DNA of 36,960 nt from Oscillospiraceae bacterium (GCA_022793685.1 JAAWDI010000028.1:1-36960), one strand, 5' to 3'. Positions 16,208-24,779 are shown, counted from the first letter of the stretch. Program-made: numbers and translations. Notes: generated from the letters alone by a model not told the origin.

Positions 16208-17485
16208 ATGAACGAAACGGAACTGCAAAAAAACGATAATTTGGCGGTGCTGGTAGGCCTTGAGGCCCACAGCCTGCCTTCTGAGGACAACGCCACCGAC
16301 GCCACACTGGAGGAGCTGGCCGCCCTGCTGGAGACAGCGGGGGGCCAGTGTGCGGGCGTGGTGCTGCAAAAAAAGGACAGCCCTGACCCCCGTATCTTCA
16401 TCGGGGAGGGCAAGACCGCCGAGGTAAAAGAACTGGTGGAGGCGACAGGCGCGGGCATGGTCATCTTCGACAATGCCCTGTCGCCCTCTCAGCAGCGGGT
16501 GCTGACCCAGGAGTTGGGCGTTCAGGTGCTTGACCGCAGCGGTTTGATTTTGGACATCTTCGCCCAGCGGGCGCGGACGCGGGAGGGCCGCCTTCAGGTG
16601 GAGCTGGCGCAATACCAGTACCTGCTGCCCCGTTTGACCGGCATGTGGGGACATCTGGTGCGGCAGACCGCCGCGGGCGGCAAGTCGCCCATCGGTACCC
16701 GAGGCCCCGGCGAGACCCAGCTGGAGACCGACCGCCGCCACATCAGGCGCAAAATATCCAAGCTCCGAGAGGAGTTGGAGGAGGTGCGTCGGGTGCGGGG
16801 CGTACAGCGGGAAAAGCGGGAAAAGAACGAGGTGCCGGTGGTGGCCATCGTGGGCTATACCAACGCGGGAAAGTCCACCCTGCTAAACGCCCTTACCGGA
16901 GCGGACATTCCGGCCAACAACCGCCTGTTCGATACGCTGGACACCACCACCCGCTCCCTTGAAATTTCGGACACCTGCACGGTGCTTTTAAGCGACACGG
17001 TGGGCTTTATTCGTAAGCTGCCCCACCATCTGGTGGACGCCTTTAAGGCCACGCTGGAGGAACTGTCCTTCGCCGACCTGCTGCTTCACGTCATTGACGC
17101 CTCAAACGAAAACTGGCAGGAGCAGGCGGCGGTGGTAGAAGCCCTTATCTGGGAACTGGGCGCCGCCCAGACGCCGCGCATTGAGGTGTTCAACAAGTGC
17201 GACGTGTGCATGGGCGATATCCTGCCCCACGGGGAGGACCGTATTTCCGTGTCCGCTCGGACGGGTGAGGGACTCGACCAACTGCTGGACATGATTGGCA
17301 AGCGGCTGGACATGGGTGCTCACAAGGTGACTCTGCGCCTGCCCTATGATAGGGGTAGTGTGCTTGATATGCTCTATCGGGAGGCCAAGGTGGAATCGGT
17401 AGAATATGGCGAAACCATCGAGGTGACCGCGGTTTGTACGCCTAAGGTGCTGGGACAGGTAGGGGAGTGGATATGGAACGGTTAG
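16208..17485 (+). CDS. hflX: GTPase HflX
   Basis: A ribosome-associated GTPase of 425 residues that binds 50S or 70S particles and splits stalled ribosomes. The N-terminal HflX domain contains the family block GGKSPIGTRGPGETQLETDRR near 158-178, followed by a coiled-coil linker (about 180-207). The G domain has GYTNAGKS (216-223), SDTVGFIRKLP and FNKCD. A C-terminal ferredoxin-like extension follows. Its end overlaps the GNAT gene by 13 bp, consistent with one transcript covering 15686-18650. Confidence 0.95.
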   Translation: MNETELQKNDNLAVLVGLEAHSLPSEDNATDATLEELAALLETAGGQCAGVVLQKKDSPDPRIFIGEGKTAEVKELVEATGAGMVIFDNALSPSQQRVLTQELGVQVLDRSGLILDIFAQRARTREGRLQVELAQYQYLLPRLTGMWGHLVRQTAAGGKSPIGTRGPGETQLETDRRHIRRKISKLREELEEVRRVRGVQREKREKNEVPVVAIVGYTNAGKSTLLNALTGADIPANNRLFDTLDTTTRSLEISDTCTVLLSDTVGFIRKLPHHLVDAFKATLEELSFADLLLHVIDASNENWQEQAAVVEALIWELGAAQTPRIEVFNKCDVCMGDILPHGEDRISVSARTGEGLDQLLDMIGKRLDMGAHKVTLRLPYDRGSVLDMLYREAKVESVEYGETIEVTAVCTPKVLGQVGEWIWNG

Positions 17486-18027
17486 AAACCCACCGGCTGA
17501 TTTTGCGCCCTTGGCAACTCAATCAGCGGGATGCGGAAGACCTCTACGATTATGCCAAAGACCCCCGAGTGGGGCCGATTGCCGGCTGGCCGGTGCATCA
17601 GAGCATGGAAAATTCGTGGACGGTGCTCACCCAGTTTGTTAAGGACGACGAGGTACTGGCGCTTGAGGACAGGGCGACGGGAAGGGTGATTGGCTCTATC
17701 GGCCTGCACCGCCGCAGTCCGGAGGAGGCAACCGCCCACCTGCCTCACCGGGAGCTTGGCTATTGCCTTAACCCCGCCTTTTGGGGCAGGGGGCTGATGC
17801 CGGAGGCGGCCAAGGCGTGCATTCAATATGGTTTTGAAAGCATGGGACTTGCCATCATCTGGTGCGGCCATTACGAGGGCAACGGCCAGTCCCGACGGGT
17901 GATTAAAAAGTGCGGGTTTTCCTATGCCTTTTCCCGCCGAGAATCTGCCACCCAGCTGCCGGAAAAACGCCTGACCCACTATTATAATCTGACCAGAGAG
18001 GAGTGGCAGCGGTGCCTGGGCAGGTGA
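17473..18027 (+). CDS. GNAT-family N-acetyltransferase
   Basis: An acetyltransferase of 184 residues, RimJ/RimL-like. It opens MERLETHRLILRPW, the usual start of this subfamily. The block ELGYCLNPAFWGRGLMPEA is the beta4-helix region that holds acetyl-CoA, and NGQSRRVIKKCGF is the conserved C-terminal motif. The acceptor could be a ribosomal protein N terminus or a small amine; sequence alone does not say. I use the ATG at 17473 with AGGGGAG upstream; a GTG two codons earlier is possible. It overlaps hflX at its start and the next gene at its end. Confidence 0.88.
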   Translation: MERLETHRLILRPWQLNQRDAEDLYDYAKDPRVGPIAGWPVHQSMENSWTVLTQFVKDDEVLALEDRATGRVIGSIGLHRRSPEEATAHLPHRELGYCLNPAFWGRGLMPEAAKACIQYGFESMGLAIIWCGHYEGNGQSRRVIKKCGFSYAFSRRESATQLPEKRLTHYYNLTREEWQRCLGR

Positions 18028-18650
18028 CGGACATTCTGGTGCCTGCGGGCGCGGGAGAAGCGGAGTATGTGGAGAAGCGTTCCCGCTTTATCGGCCAGCT
18101 TTTTCCGGTGGAGGACGAGGCGGAGGCCCGCGCTTTTATCGAGCAGGTGAAGAAAAAGCACTATGACGCCCGCCACAACTGCTGGTGCTATCTCCTAAAA
18201 GGCGGCGTGGAGCGATATTCCGACGACGGAGAACCGCAGGGTACCGCCGGGGTGCCCATGCTGGAGGTGTTCCGTCGGGAGGGAGTTACAAACCTGTGCT
18301 GTGTGGTGACCCGTTACTTCGGCGGGGTGCTGTTGGGAGCAGGCGGCCTGCTGCGGGCCTATACCAAGGCGGCCAAGGACGCGCTGGACGCGGCGGGCAT
18401 TGCCGTGGTGCGGACGTGGACAAGGGCGGCGGTGCGCTGTCCATATCCGCTGTATGAGCGGGTGTGCCGTCTGGCAGAGCAGCAGGGCGCTTTGGTGGAG
18501 GACACCGCCTATGCCGAGGACGTGACCCTGACCCTCCTTCTGCCGGAGGGCGGGCTGGAGCACTTCACGGCGGCACTGACGGAGTTATCAGCCGGAACGG
18601 TGGCCGTTCCGGAAATTTTAGGCGAAGTGGAAAAAAGTGCGCCCATTTAG
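18012..18650 (+). CDS. YigZ/IMPACT family protein (UPF0029)
   Basis: A protein of 212 residues. The IMPACT N-terminal domain carries the signature YSDDGEPQGTAG and CVVTRYFGGVLLGAGGL. The C-terminal part (about 140-205) is the DUF1949-like ferredoxin fold. Bacterial members are widespread and poorly defined biochemically; the eukaryotic homologue regulates Gcn2. I use the GTG at 18012 because GAGGAG lies eight bases before it; a GTG at 18003 is also in frame. The gene overlaps the acetyltransferase by 16 bp and ends the operon. Confidence 0.9.
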   Translation: MPGQVTDILVPAGAGEAEYVEKRSRFIGQLFPVEDEAEARAFIEQVKKKHYDARHNCWCYLLKGGVERYSDDGEPQGTAGVPMLEVFRREGVTNLCCVVTRYFGGVLLGAGGLLRAYTKAAKDALDAAGIAVVRTWTRAAVRCPYPLYERVCRLAEQQGALVEDTAYAEDVTLTLLLPEGGLEHFTAALTELSAGTVAVPEILGEVEKSAPI

Positions 18651-18657
18651 AAGGATT

Positions 18658-18689
18658 TTTACAATCCGCGTCGTATATAGTTTATATAC
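18658..18689 (+). promoter_or_regulatory. Possible promoter and small palindrome before the dNTPase gene
   Basis: TTTACA (18658-18663) is followed at a long 19-bp spacing by TATATA. The latter is part of a perfect 7-bp palindrome (18673-18679 with 18683-18689). It is AT-rich against GC-rich surroundings, which suggests a promoter and perhaps an operator, but the spacing is poor. Confidence 0.4.
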
Positions 18690-18711
18690 AGCAGAAACGA
18701 GGTGAGCGGAT

Positions 18712-19716
18712 ATGACCGTGCGGGAGCATACCGAGGAACTGGAACGTCAGACCTTATCTCCCTATGCCTGCCGCGCCGCCCAGTCACGCGGGCGTGAGCG
18801 GCGGGAGGAGCCGTGCGAAATGCGCACCTGCTTCCAGCGGGACATTGACCGCATTGTTCACTCCAAAGCGTTCCGCCGCCTGAAGCACAAGACGCAGGTC
18901 TTTCTCCAGCCGGAGGGCGACCACTACCGCACCCGCATGACCCATACGCTGGAGGTCAGCCGCATTGCCCGCACCATTGCGCGGGGTCTGCGCCTCAACG
19001 AGGACTTGATTGAAGCGGCGGCGTTGGGCCATGATTTGGGACATACCCCCTTCGGCCACGCCGGAGAACGCATCTTGAACGAAGTGGTGGAGGGCGGCTT
19101 CCGTCACAATGAGCAATCCCTGCGGGTGGTCGACCGGCTGGAAAAGGACGGCGACGGCCTGAACCTTACATATGAGGTGCGGCGGGGCATCCTGTGCCAC
19201 ACCGGCGTTGATATGCCGGAGAGCTTGGAGGGACAGGTACTGCGCATCGCGGACAAGATAGCCTATATCAACCATGACATTGACGACGCCATCCGGGGGG
19301 ACATCATCACCCCCATGGACATCCCGCTGGAAATATCCCAGCAGCTTGGCTTTACTCACTCTGAGCGCATCAACGCCCTTACAGGCGACGTGATTGCCGC
19401 CAGCGAGGGGAAGGATACGGTGCGGCAATCGGAGGCGGTGGGCAAAGCGATGCACCGGCTCAGGGAGTTTATGTTTGAGGCGGTGTACCGTAATCCGGTG
19501 GCCAAGGGAGAGGAAGGCAAGGCACAGGATATGCTGAGGCGCTTGTTTGAATATTATATGAAAGAGCCGGACGGCCTGCCGTCTGAGTTTCAGGACATCC
19601 GGGCGCGGGAGGGCGTGGAGCGCGCCGTATGTGACTATGTGGCTGGTATGACCGACACCTTTGCCATCGAGACCTTCAGCCGCGTGTTTATTCCCATGTC
19701 GTGGGGTGTCAAATAA
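18712..19716 (+). CDS. dgt: Deoxyguanosinetriphosphate triphosphohydrolase-like protein (HD domain)
   Basis: A cytoplasmic dNTP triphosphohydrolase of 334 residues, of the short Dgt-like type. The metal-binding HD motif is spread as His78 (THTLEVSRI), His107-Asp108 (GHDLGHTPFGH) and a later Asp in INHDIDD. The N-terminal segment FQRDIDRIVHSKAFRRLKHKTQVF is the family signature. It lowers or balances dNTP pools. It stands directly before dnaG and rpoD, a neighbourhood seen in many Clostridia. A GAGGTGAGC ribosome site precedes the ATG. Confidence 0.93.
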   Translation: MTVREHTEELERQTLSPYACRAAQSRGRERREEPCEMRTCFQRDIDRIVHSKAFRRLKHKTQVFLQPEGDHYRTRMTHTLEVSRIARTIARGLRLNEDLIEAAALGHDLGHTPFGHAGERILNEVVEGGFRHNEQSLRVVDRLEKDGDGLNLTYEVRRGILCHTGVDMPESLEGQVLRIADKIAYINHDIDDAIRGDIITPMDIPLEISQQLGFTHSERINALTGDVIAASEGKDTVRQSEAVGKAMHRLREFMFEAVYRNPVAKGEEGKAQDMLRRLFEYYMKEPDGLPSEFQDIRAREGVERAVCDYVAGMTDTFAIETFSRVFIPMSWGVK

Positions 19717-19801
19717 AAAGCAGTCATGCGGCATAACAGTGCCGAAAAATGGCTAAAATAAGCCGTATCGCATACAAAAGAGAAGGAAAGGAAGGAGAAG
19801 C

Positions 19802-21553
19802 GTGCCAATCCCAGAGCGGTTTGTAGACGAGGTCATTGCCCGTAGTGAGATTGCGGAGGTCGTGGGAGAGTACGTCTCCCTCAACCGCAAGGGCGGGAGC
19901 CTGTGGGGCTGCTGCCCCTTCCACAGCGAAAAAACCCCCTCCTTCCATGTGGTGCCTGACCGGCAGATGTACAAGTGCTTCGGGTGCGGAAAGGGCGGCG
20001 GCGTCATCAATTTCATCATGGAGATAGAAAGCCTTTCCTTTGTGGAGGCGGTGGCCTTTCTGGCCAAGCGGGCTGGCCTTCAGATGCCGGAGAACACCGG
20101 CGAAAGCGCGGCCTACCGTCAAAAGCGCCAGCGCCTGCTGGAGCTGAACAAAGAGGCCGCCCGGTTTTTCCACGGGAAGCTATACGAGCCGTGCGGCAGG
20201 GCAGGGCTTGATTACCTGACAAACCGCGGCCTTTCCAAAGGCACCCTGACCCGCTTCGGGCTGGGCTATGCGCCCGACAGTTGGGACGGTATCATCACCG
20301 CCATGGCGGAGAAGGGCTATGACAAGTCGGAGCTTTTGGAGGGCGGTCTGGTTGTGCGCAACCAGAATGGCCGGGTGTATGACCGCTTCCGCAATCGGGT
20401 GATGTTTCCCATCATCGACGTTCGGGGGGAGGTTATTGGCTTCGGCGGTCGGGTGCTGGACGCCTCTGAGCCGAAGTACCTCAACTCGCCGGACACTCCG
20501 GTTTACAACAAAAGCCGCAACCTGTTCGCCCTGAACATCGCCAAAAAGAGTAAGCAGGGCCGAATCATTCTGACCGAAGGGTATATGGACACCATATCCC
20601 TCCATCAGGCGGGCTTTGACTGTGCGGTAGCCAGCTTGGGCACCTCCCTGACGGCAGAGCACGCACAGCTCATCTCCCGCTACACCGGCCAGGCGGTCAT
20701 CGCTTACGACGGCGACGGCGCGGGGATGGCAGCGGCGCAGCGGGCCATCCCCATTCTGGAAAAGACCGGCCTCAAGGTGAAGGTGCTGCGGGTGACGGGG
20801 GCGAAGGACCCGGACGAGTTTATCAAGGCCTTCGGCCGTGAGGCCTTTTCCAAGCTGATTGACCGCTCGGAGAACCACATCGAGTATCGGTTGATACAGT
20901 TGAAGTCAAAGTACGACTTAAGCGACGATGGGCAGAAGGTGGAGTTTTTAGCCGCCGCCGCCGAATTGGTGGCAGGTCTGCAAAGTCCGGTAGAACGCGA
21001 AATTTACGGTGCGCGGGCCGCTGAGGCCGCCGAAATATCCGCCGAAGCCATGAAGCAGGAGGTCAAGCGGGCGCTTTCCCGCCGCATCCGCAAGGAGAAG
21101 AAGCAGGAGGAGCGCAAAAATTTAGCGCCCGCCCGGGCGTTTCAGCCCGACGAGCGCAGTTTGCAGTACGAGAATATTCGCTCCGCCCGCGCGGAGGAGG
21201 GCGTTCTGCGGCTGATGCTGTTAGACCCCACGCTGTTCCAGGGGTGTCCGCTGAAGCAGGAGCAATTTTCCTCGCCTTTGCTGGGCAAGGTGTACGGCCT
21301 GCTGAAAAAGCGTTATGAAGCGGGCATGAGCGTGCAGCTTCCGTCTCTGGCGGAGGAGCTGACGGGCGCGGAAATGAGCCATATGGCCAAGGTCGCGGAG
21401 GCGCCGGAATCGCTGGCGGAGGCCGCGCAGGCACTGGGGGACTACATATCAGTCATCGAGACGGAGGGGTTGAAACGAACCGCTGTGTCCGATGGGGATG
21501 CGCTGCTGGCGGCCCGTGAAAAATACAGACAAAACAAAGCATACGGAGGATGA
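19802..21553 (+). CDS. dnaG: DNA primase
   Basis: Primase of 583 residues that makes RNA primers at the replication fork. The zinc finger is Cys38, His41, Cys59 and Cys62 ([16 protein letters not shown]). The TOPRIM catalytic core has Glu259 in TEGYMD and Asp303/Asp305 in AYDGDGAG. The C-terminal 130 or so residues are the helicase-binding region. The start is GTG, with AAGGAG about six bases upstream. rpoD begins 4 bp after its stop, the classic macromolecular-synthesis arrangement. Confidence 0.96.
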   Translation: MPIPERFVDEVIARSEIAEVVGEYVSLNRKGGSLWGCCPFHSEKTPSFHVVPDRQMYKCFGCGKGGGVINFIMEIESLSFVEAVAFLAKRAGLQMPENTGESAAYRQKRQRLLELNKEAARFFHGKLYEPCGRAGLDYLTNRGLSKGTLTRFGLGYAPDSWDGIITAMAEKGYDKSELLEGGLVVRNQNGRVYDRFRNRVMFPIIDVRGEVIGFGGRVLDASEPKYLNSPDTPVYNKSRNLFALNIAKKSKQGRIILTEGYMDTISLHQAGFDCAVASLGTSLTAEHAQLISRYTGQAVIAYDGDGAGMAAAQRAIPILEKTGLKVKVLRVTGAKDPDEFIKAFGREAFSKLIDRSENHIEYRLIQLKSKYDLSDDGQKVEFLAAAAELVAGLQSPVEREIYGARAAEAAEISAEAMKQEVKRALSRRIRKEKKQEERKNLAPARAFQPDERSLQYENIRSARAEEGVLRLMLLDPTLFQGCPLKQEQFSSPLLGKVYGLLKKRYEAGMSVQLPSLAEELTGAEMSHMAKVAEAPESLAEAAQALGDYISVIETEGLKRTAVSDGDALLAAREKYRQNKAYGG

Positions 21554-21557
21554 GCCA

Positions 21558-22859
21558 ATGAGTACAAAGAAAGAGACGGCCGCGGCCAAGGAGAAGGACG
21601 CCAAGGCGCAGGGCAAGAGCATTGAAGCGCGCATGGAGGCGAGCCGGGTCGAGGTGCTGAAGGTGGTCGAGGGCATCCCCGGCGCCGAAAAGCTCAGCGA
21701 GCTCATCGAGCGGGGCAAGAAAAAGGGCAAGCTGTCCGCCGCAGAGCTGATGGAAGTGCTGGAAGAGATGGACCTTGAGTCCGAACAGATGGACAAGATA
21801 TACGACACGCTGGAAAATCTGGGCGTTGAAACGGTGGGGGAGGATTACCTGCCGGAGCTGCCCGACGACGCTGTGCCGCCTGCCGAGGAGTTGGAGGAGA
21901 TTCCGGAGGAGGAGATTGTCGACCCCAATACGTTGGTGGACTCCTTTGGTATCGACGACCCTGTGCGGATGTACCTCAAGGAGATAGGCAAGGTGAACCT
22001 GCTGACCAGCGAGGAAGAGGTGGAGCTGGCACAGGCCATGGCCGCCGGCGACGCGGCCCGCGAACAGTTGGAGGACCCGGACGTGGAGCTGGACGACGAG
22101 GCCCGTGCCGAGCTGAAAAAGCTGATGGTCAAGGGCGAGGACGCCAAGCAGCGTCTGGCGGAGGCCAACCTCCGGCTTGTGGTGTCCATCGCAAAGCGGT
22201 ATGTGGGGCGAGGGATGCTCTTCCTCGACCTCATTCAGGAGGGCAATCTGGGCCTCATCAAGGCAGTGGAGAAGTTTGACTATACCAAGGGCTACAAGTT
22301 TTCTACCTATGCCACATGGTGGATTCGTCAGGCCATCACCCGCGCCATTGCAGACCAGGCCCGCACCATCCGCATTCCGGTGCACATGGTGGAGACCATC
22401 AACAAGGTCATTCGTGTTTCCCGCCAGCTTTTGCAGGAGCTGGGACACGACGCATCCCCCGAAGAAATTGCGGAGGAGATGGGGATGCCGGTGGACAAGG
22501 TGCGGGAGATTTTGAAAATCGCCCAGGAGCCTATTTCGCTGGAAACGCCCATCGGTGAAGAGGAGGACAGCCACCTCGGCGACTTCATTCCGGACGAGGA
22601 CGCCTCCGAACCCAGCGAGGCCGCCAGCTTTACTTTGCTCAAGGAGCAGCTGGTGGAGGTGCTTGGCACCTTGACGCCACGCGAGGAAAAGGAGCTGAAG
22701 CTCCGCTTTGGCATTGAGGACGGCCGTAGCCGCACCTTGGAAGAGGTGGGCAAGGAGTTTAACGTCACCCGTGAGCGTATCCGCCAGATTGAAGCAAAGG
22801 CGCTCAGAAAACTGCGCCACCCCAGCCGCAGCAAGAAGCTGAAGGATTTCTTGAACTAA
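21558..22859 (+). CDS. rpoD: Primary RNA polymerase sigma factor (RpoD/SigA)
   Basis: The housekeeping sigma factor, 433 residues. A lysine/glutamate-rich start and region 1.1 precede region 1.2, which begins near Asp133 ([12 protein letters not shown]). Region 2 is the conserved block from [16 protein letters not shown] through [14 protein letters not shown]. Region 3 carries [13 protein letters not shown]. Region 4.2 shows [21 protein letters not shown] start at ATG 21558, with GGAGGA nine bases upstream. The last 47 bp are repeated 200 bp downstream, at 23013-23059, beyond a hairpin element. The gene itself is intact and ends in the normal [13 protein letters not shown]. Confidence 0.97.
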   Translation: MSTKKETAAAKEKDAKAQGKSIEARMEASRVEVLKVVEGIPGAEKLSELIERGKKKGKLSAAELMEVLEEMDLESEQMDKIYDTLENLGVETVGEDYLPELPDDAVPPAEELEEIPEEEIVDPNTLVDSFGIDDPVRMYLKEIGKVNLLTSEEEVELAQAMAAGDAAREQLEDPDVELDDEARAELKKLMVKGEDAKQRLAEANLRLVVSIAKRYVGRGMLFLDLIQEGNLGLIKAVEKFDYTKGYKFSTYATWWIRQAITRAIADQARTIRIPVHMVETINKVIRVSRQLLQELGHDASPEEIAEEMGMPVDKVREILKIAQEPISLETPIGEEEDSHLGDFIPDEDASEPSEAASFTLLKEQLVEVLGTLTPREEKELKLRFGIEDGRSRTLEEVGKEFNVTRERIRQIEAKALRKLRHPSRSKKLKDFLN

Positions 22860-23059
22860 GAATAGGGCAGAGCACCAGAGGAGGCTTGGCGCAGTTTTGG
22901 GGTCCCCGCCGAAGCCCAGCAAAGCGGGTTCGGTGGGGAAAGGAGGAGCGACGGAGCGAGTGCGCTTTTGTGTGATACACGAAAGCGCAGGATACGCAGT
23001 CCGCGACGACGATGCGTCACCCCAGCCGCAGCAAGAAGCTGAAGGACTTTTTGAATTAA
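22813..23059 (+). repeat. Hairpin element between two copies of the rpoD 3' end (element 2)
   Basis: Direct repeats 22813-22859 and 23013-23059 lie exactly 200 bp apart and match at 43 of 47 positions. The differences are at 22817, 22847, 22850 and 22856. All are codon third positions, all are C/T transitions and all are silent. Between the copies are two strong hairpins. One is 22904-22917/22926-22938, 13 pairs with one bulge, preceded by TTTTGGGGTCCCC. The other is 22961-22973/22977-22989, 13 pairs with loop GAT. GGGTCCCC also occurs in element 1 (156-163). No protein-coding frame stands out inside. The downstream copy ends on the stop codon of the convergent gene, which marks it as the native end. 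Confidence 0.85.
23013..23059 (+). pseudogene. Displaced former 3' end of rpoD
   Basis: It would encode the same last 15 residues as rpoD ([14 protein letters not shown] and stop) with four silent codon changes. It has no start, and intact rpoD ends 200 bp upstream. Its TAA (23057-23059) overlaps, tail to tail, the stop of the minus-strand gene. The silent-only differences mean both copies spent time under coding selection, so this is not a recent slippage duplication. Confidence 0.75.
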
Positions 23060-23316
23060 TGATAGAGGAGCAGCTCCAACGCGGCGGAAAAACCAAGCTG
23101 AAAGCAGGCTGCATTTTCCTCCATGCGGCACAATTCCTCTTCACCGCAGAGATTTTCAAAGTGGAAAAGTGCTTCGCTGTTCAGGAGAGGGTGAAGCAGA
23201 GCCTTTTGTTTGTCGGCACAGCGTCGGCTTTCCTGATAAAAAGCGCTGGTGAGTAAACGGGCTTCAAGCCTGTGTGTTTGTGCATAAGCGTAAAGATATT
23301 CCATCAGGTTAGACAT
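23056..23316 (-). CDS. Small hypothetical protein, 86 aa
   Basis: A protein of 86 residues, predicted mostly helical, with four cysteines, no signal peptide and no membrane segment. The end, CFQLGFSAALELLLYH after a run of acidic residues (CGEEELCRMEENAA), recalls short Firmicutes proteins of the DUF6809 kind. That is only a resemblance and no function is known to me. A GGAG ribosome site lies seven bases upstream of its ATG. It is divergent from an XRE regulator gene and shares a large palindromic intergenic region with it, so it is probably that regulator's target. Its stop overlaps the displaced rpoD end. Confidence 0.7.
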   Translation of the reverse strand: MSNLMEYLYAYAQTHRLEARLLTSAFYQESRRCADKQKALLHPLLNSEALFHFENLCGEEELCRMEENAACFQLGFSAALELLLYH

Positions 23317-23323
23317 GATAGCT

Positions 23324-23381
23324 CTCCTTAAATACGAACTTTAAGTACATCATATAGCGAACTTAAAGTTCTGTTAAGGAG
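23324..23381. promoter_or_regulatory. Palindromic operator between the small protein and XRE genes
   Basis: A perfect 11-bp inverted repeat (23336-23346 with 23361-23371) surrounds a 14-bp AT-rich centre. Each arm is itself near-palindromic, of the form AACTTNAAGTT. An outer inverted repeat, CTCCTTAA/TTAAGGAG (23324-23331 with 23374-23381), forms the two ribosome sites. The layout suits a dimeric XRE repressor controlling both divergent genes. Confidence 0.7.
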
Positions 23382-23388
23382 TATTTGT

Positions 23389-23591
23389 ATGGATGAGTTT
23401 AAAATTCGCTTGAAAGAGTTGCGTACAAAAAAGGTGTGACTCAGAAAGTAATGGGAGAGCTTTTAAACATTACGACCCGTGCGTATCAGTTTTATGAAGA
23501 AGGAAAGCGTTATCCCGATTTTAAAGGATTGATTGCATTGGCCGATTTCTTTGAGGTATCTTTAGATTTTCTGGTAGGTCGTATCGATTAA
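23389..23591 (+). pseudogene. XRE-family transcriptional regulator, frameshifted
   Basis: The ATG at 23389 gives MDEFKIRLKELRTKK, then a stop at the 17th codon. The other frame continues as VTQKVMGELLNITTRAYQFYEEGKRYPDFKGLIALADFFEVSLDFLVGRID, a complete helix-turn-helix of the Cro/CI type, to TAA 23589-23591 (longer runs of this were read, shown here only as a trace of the frame). One missing base in the run of six A's (around 23425-23432) explains the break; seven A's would restore about 67 residues. It could be real loss, a phase-variable tract, slippage-rescued expression or a sequence error. The gene is visibly AT-rich compared with its neighbours, which suggests acquisition. Confidence 0.75.
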
Positions 23592-23601
23592 TTTTCCTCT
23601 A

Positions 23602-23647
23602 AAAAGGGGGAAGGAAGGGGGCCAATTCCTCCTTCCTTCCCCCTTTT
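23602..23647. terminator. Strong intrinsic terminator
   Basis: A perfect 17-bp purine/pyrimidine stem (23602-23618 with 23631-23647) is flanked by A and T tracts. It lies 10 bp after the XRE frame. Between it and the phosphate transporter gene (23648-23738) I see only a GC-rich hairpin near 23715-23733, without a T-run. Confidence 0.9.
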
Positions 23648-23738
23648 GCACGCCCCGCCATTCTTTATCTCTTTCTCACGGGCGAAAGAACGCTCCCCGT
23701 AGCAGAGGACGTCCTTTGCCGCCCGCAGGCGGCGTGTT

Positions 23739-24701
23739 TTACAAAATGATTTTTGCAATTCCAAACGCCAGCACCCCGCAGGTGGGAAACGTCAGCAGCC
23801 ACGCCAGCATCAGCTTTGCAGCCACAGCGCGGCTGGCCTGCCCTTCGGCGCTGCCTGCGCCCAGAATGGCGGCCGCCTTGGTGTGGGTGGTGCTCACGGG
23901 CGCGCCCAGCAGGGTGGAAATCAGCAGGCATACACCGCCTGACAGATCGGCGGCGAAGCCCGCCCGCGGGGTGAGGGGGGCCAGCTTTTCCCCGACGGTT
24001 TCAATAATGCGCCGTCCGCCGAGGGCAGTGCCAAGGGCCATGGTAAGGGCGCAAAGGAGTATCAGCGGAAGGGTGACCCTCACCTCTCTGCCGCCGGCGG
24101 CAAGAGAGACGGCCAGCAGCAGAATGCCTAAAAATTTTTGCCCGTCCTGTGCGCCGTGGGCGAAAGCCATCAGAGCGGCCCCCGCCACCTGCCACCGGCG
24201 GTAATTTCCGCGCTGCCGTGGCAGGCGGTTCACAATGAACCGCGCCAGTAAAAACCCCGCCAGCAGGGAGAAAAAGAGTCCCAAAAGGGCTTTGCACCAC
24301 GGCTCCCAGCGCAGGCAGGAAAGGTCGCCCTGCAAGGCCACCGCCGCGCCGGACAGCCCCGCCAGCAGCGCGTGACTCTCACTGGTGGGCAGACCAAACC
24401 GCCAGGCCAAAGTGGCCCAAAGGATGACGGCGGCCATGGCGGCGCAAAGGGCGCTCAAAGCGCCGTGAGGCGCGCTGCTGAAGTCGGCAAGCTCGAAAAT
24501 GGTGGCGGCCACTGCGCCGGAAATGGCGGTGGCGCAGATGCAGCCCGCCAAATTGCAAACAGCGGCCAGCAGCACCGCCCGCCGGTAAGGGAGTGCTCTG
24601 GTAGAAAGTGCCGTGGCGATGGCGTTGGGCGCGTCCGTCCAGCCGTTTACAAAAAGCACTCCCAGAGTGAGCAGGGCGGAAATCAGCAAGGGTGCGGGCA
24701 T
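23739..24701 (-). CDS. Inorganic phosphate transporter, PiT family
   Basis: An integral membrane phosphate transporter, 320 residues with about ten helices. The family repeats are visible as FVNGWTDAPNAIATALSTRAL near residue 20 and LLGAPVSTTHTKAAAILGAG near 285. The usual GANDVANA signature is altered to GWTDAPNAIA, as in the short clostridial PiT group. There is no PhoU-like partner (DUF47) beside it. I start at ATG 24701, which has GGAGGTGG upstream; a GTG three codons earlier is also in frame. Confidence 0.9.
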   Translation of the reverse strand: MPAPLLISALLTLGVLFVNGWTDAPNAIATALSTRALPYRRAVLLAAVCNLAGCICATAISGAVAATIFELADFSSAPHGALSALCAAMAAVILWATLAWRFGLPTSESHALLAGLSGAAVALQGDLSCLRWEPWCKALLGLFFSLLAGFLLARFIVNRLPRQRGNYRRWQVAGAALMAFAHGAQDGQKFLGILLLAVSLAAGGREVRVTLPLILLCALTMALGTALGGRRIIETVGEKLAPLTPRAGFAADLSGGVCLLISTLLGAPVSTTHTKAAAILGAGSAEGQASRAVAAKLMLAWLLTFPTCGVLAFGIAKIIL

Positions 24702-24750
24702 GGCGACCACCTCCGCTGACAGTCTATGAGGCGGAAGAAGAATTCAGACG

Positions 24751-24779
24751 TTGCAAAGCGTGAGGCGGTATATTACAAT
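24751..24779 (+). promoter_or_regulatory. SigA-type promoter before the esterase remnant
   Basis: TTGCAA, a 17-bp spacer and TACAAT lie 31 bp upstream of the ATG. Promoter and AGGAGG ribosome site are intact although the gene is broken. Confidence 0.65.

Noticed and set aside
22860-23012. Group I or group II intron between the rpoD copies
   Set aside because: No intron core or domain V-like sequence is seen. The upstream rpoD end is already complete with a stop codon, so no splicing is needed.
22860-23012. The element hairpins as ordinary intrinsic terminators of rpoD
   Set aside because: Neither hairpin is followed by a T-run, and this would not explain the second copy of the gene end.
21453-23159. 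A long minus-strand frame covering rpoD and the hairpin element
   Set aside because: It is antisense to an unmistakable rpoD and has no recognisable domain or ribosome site.
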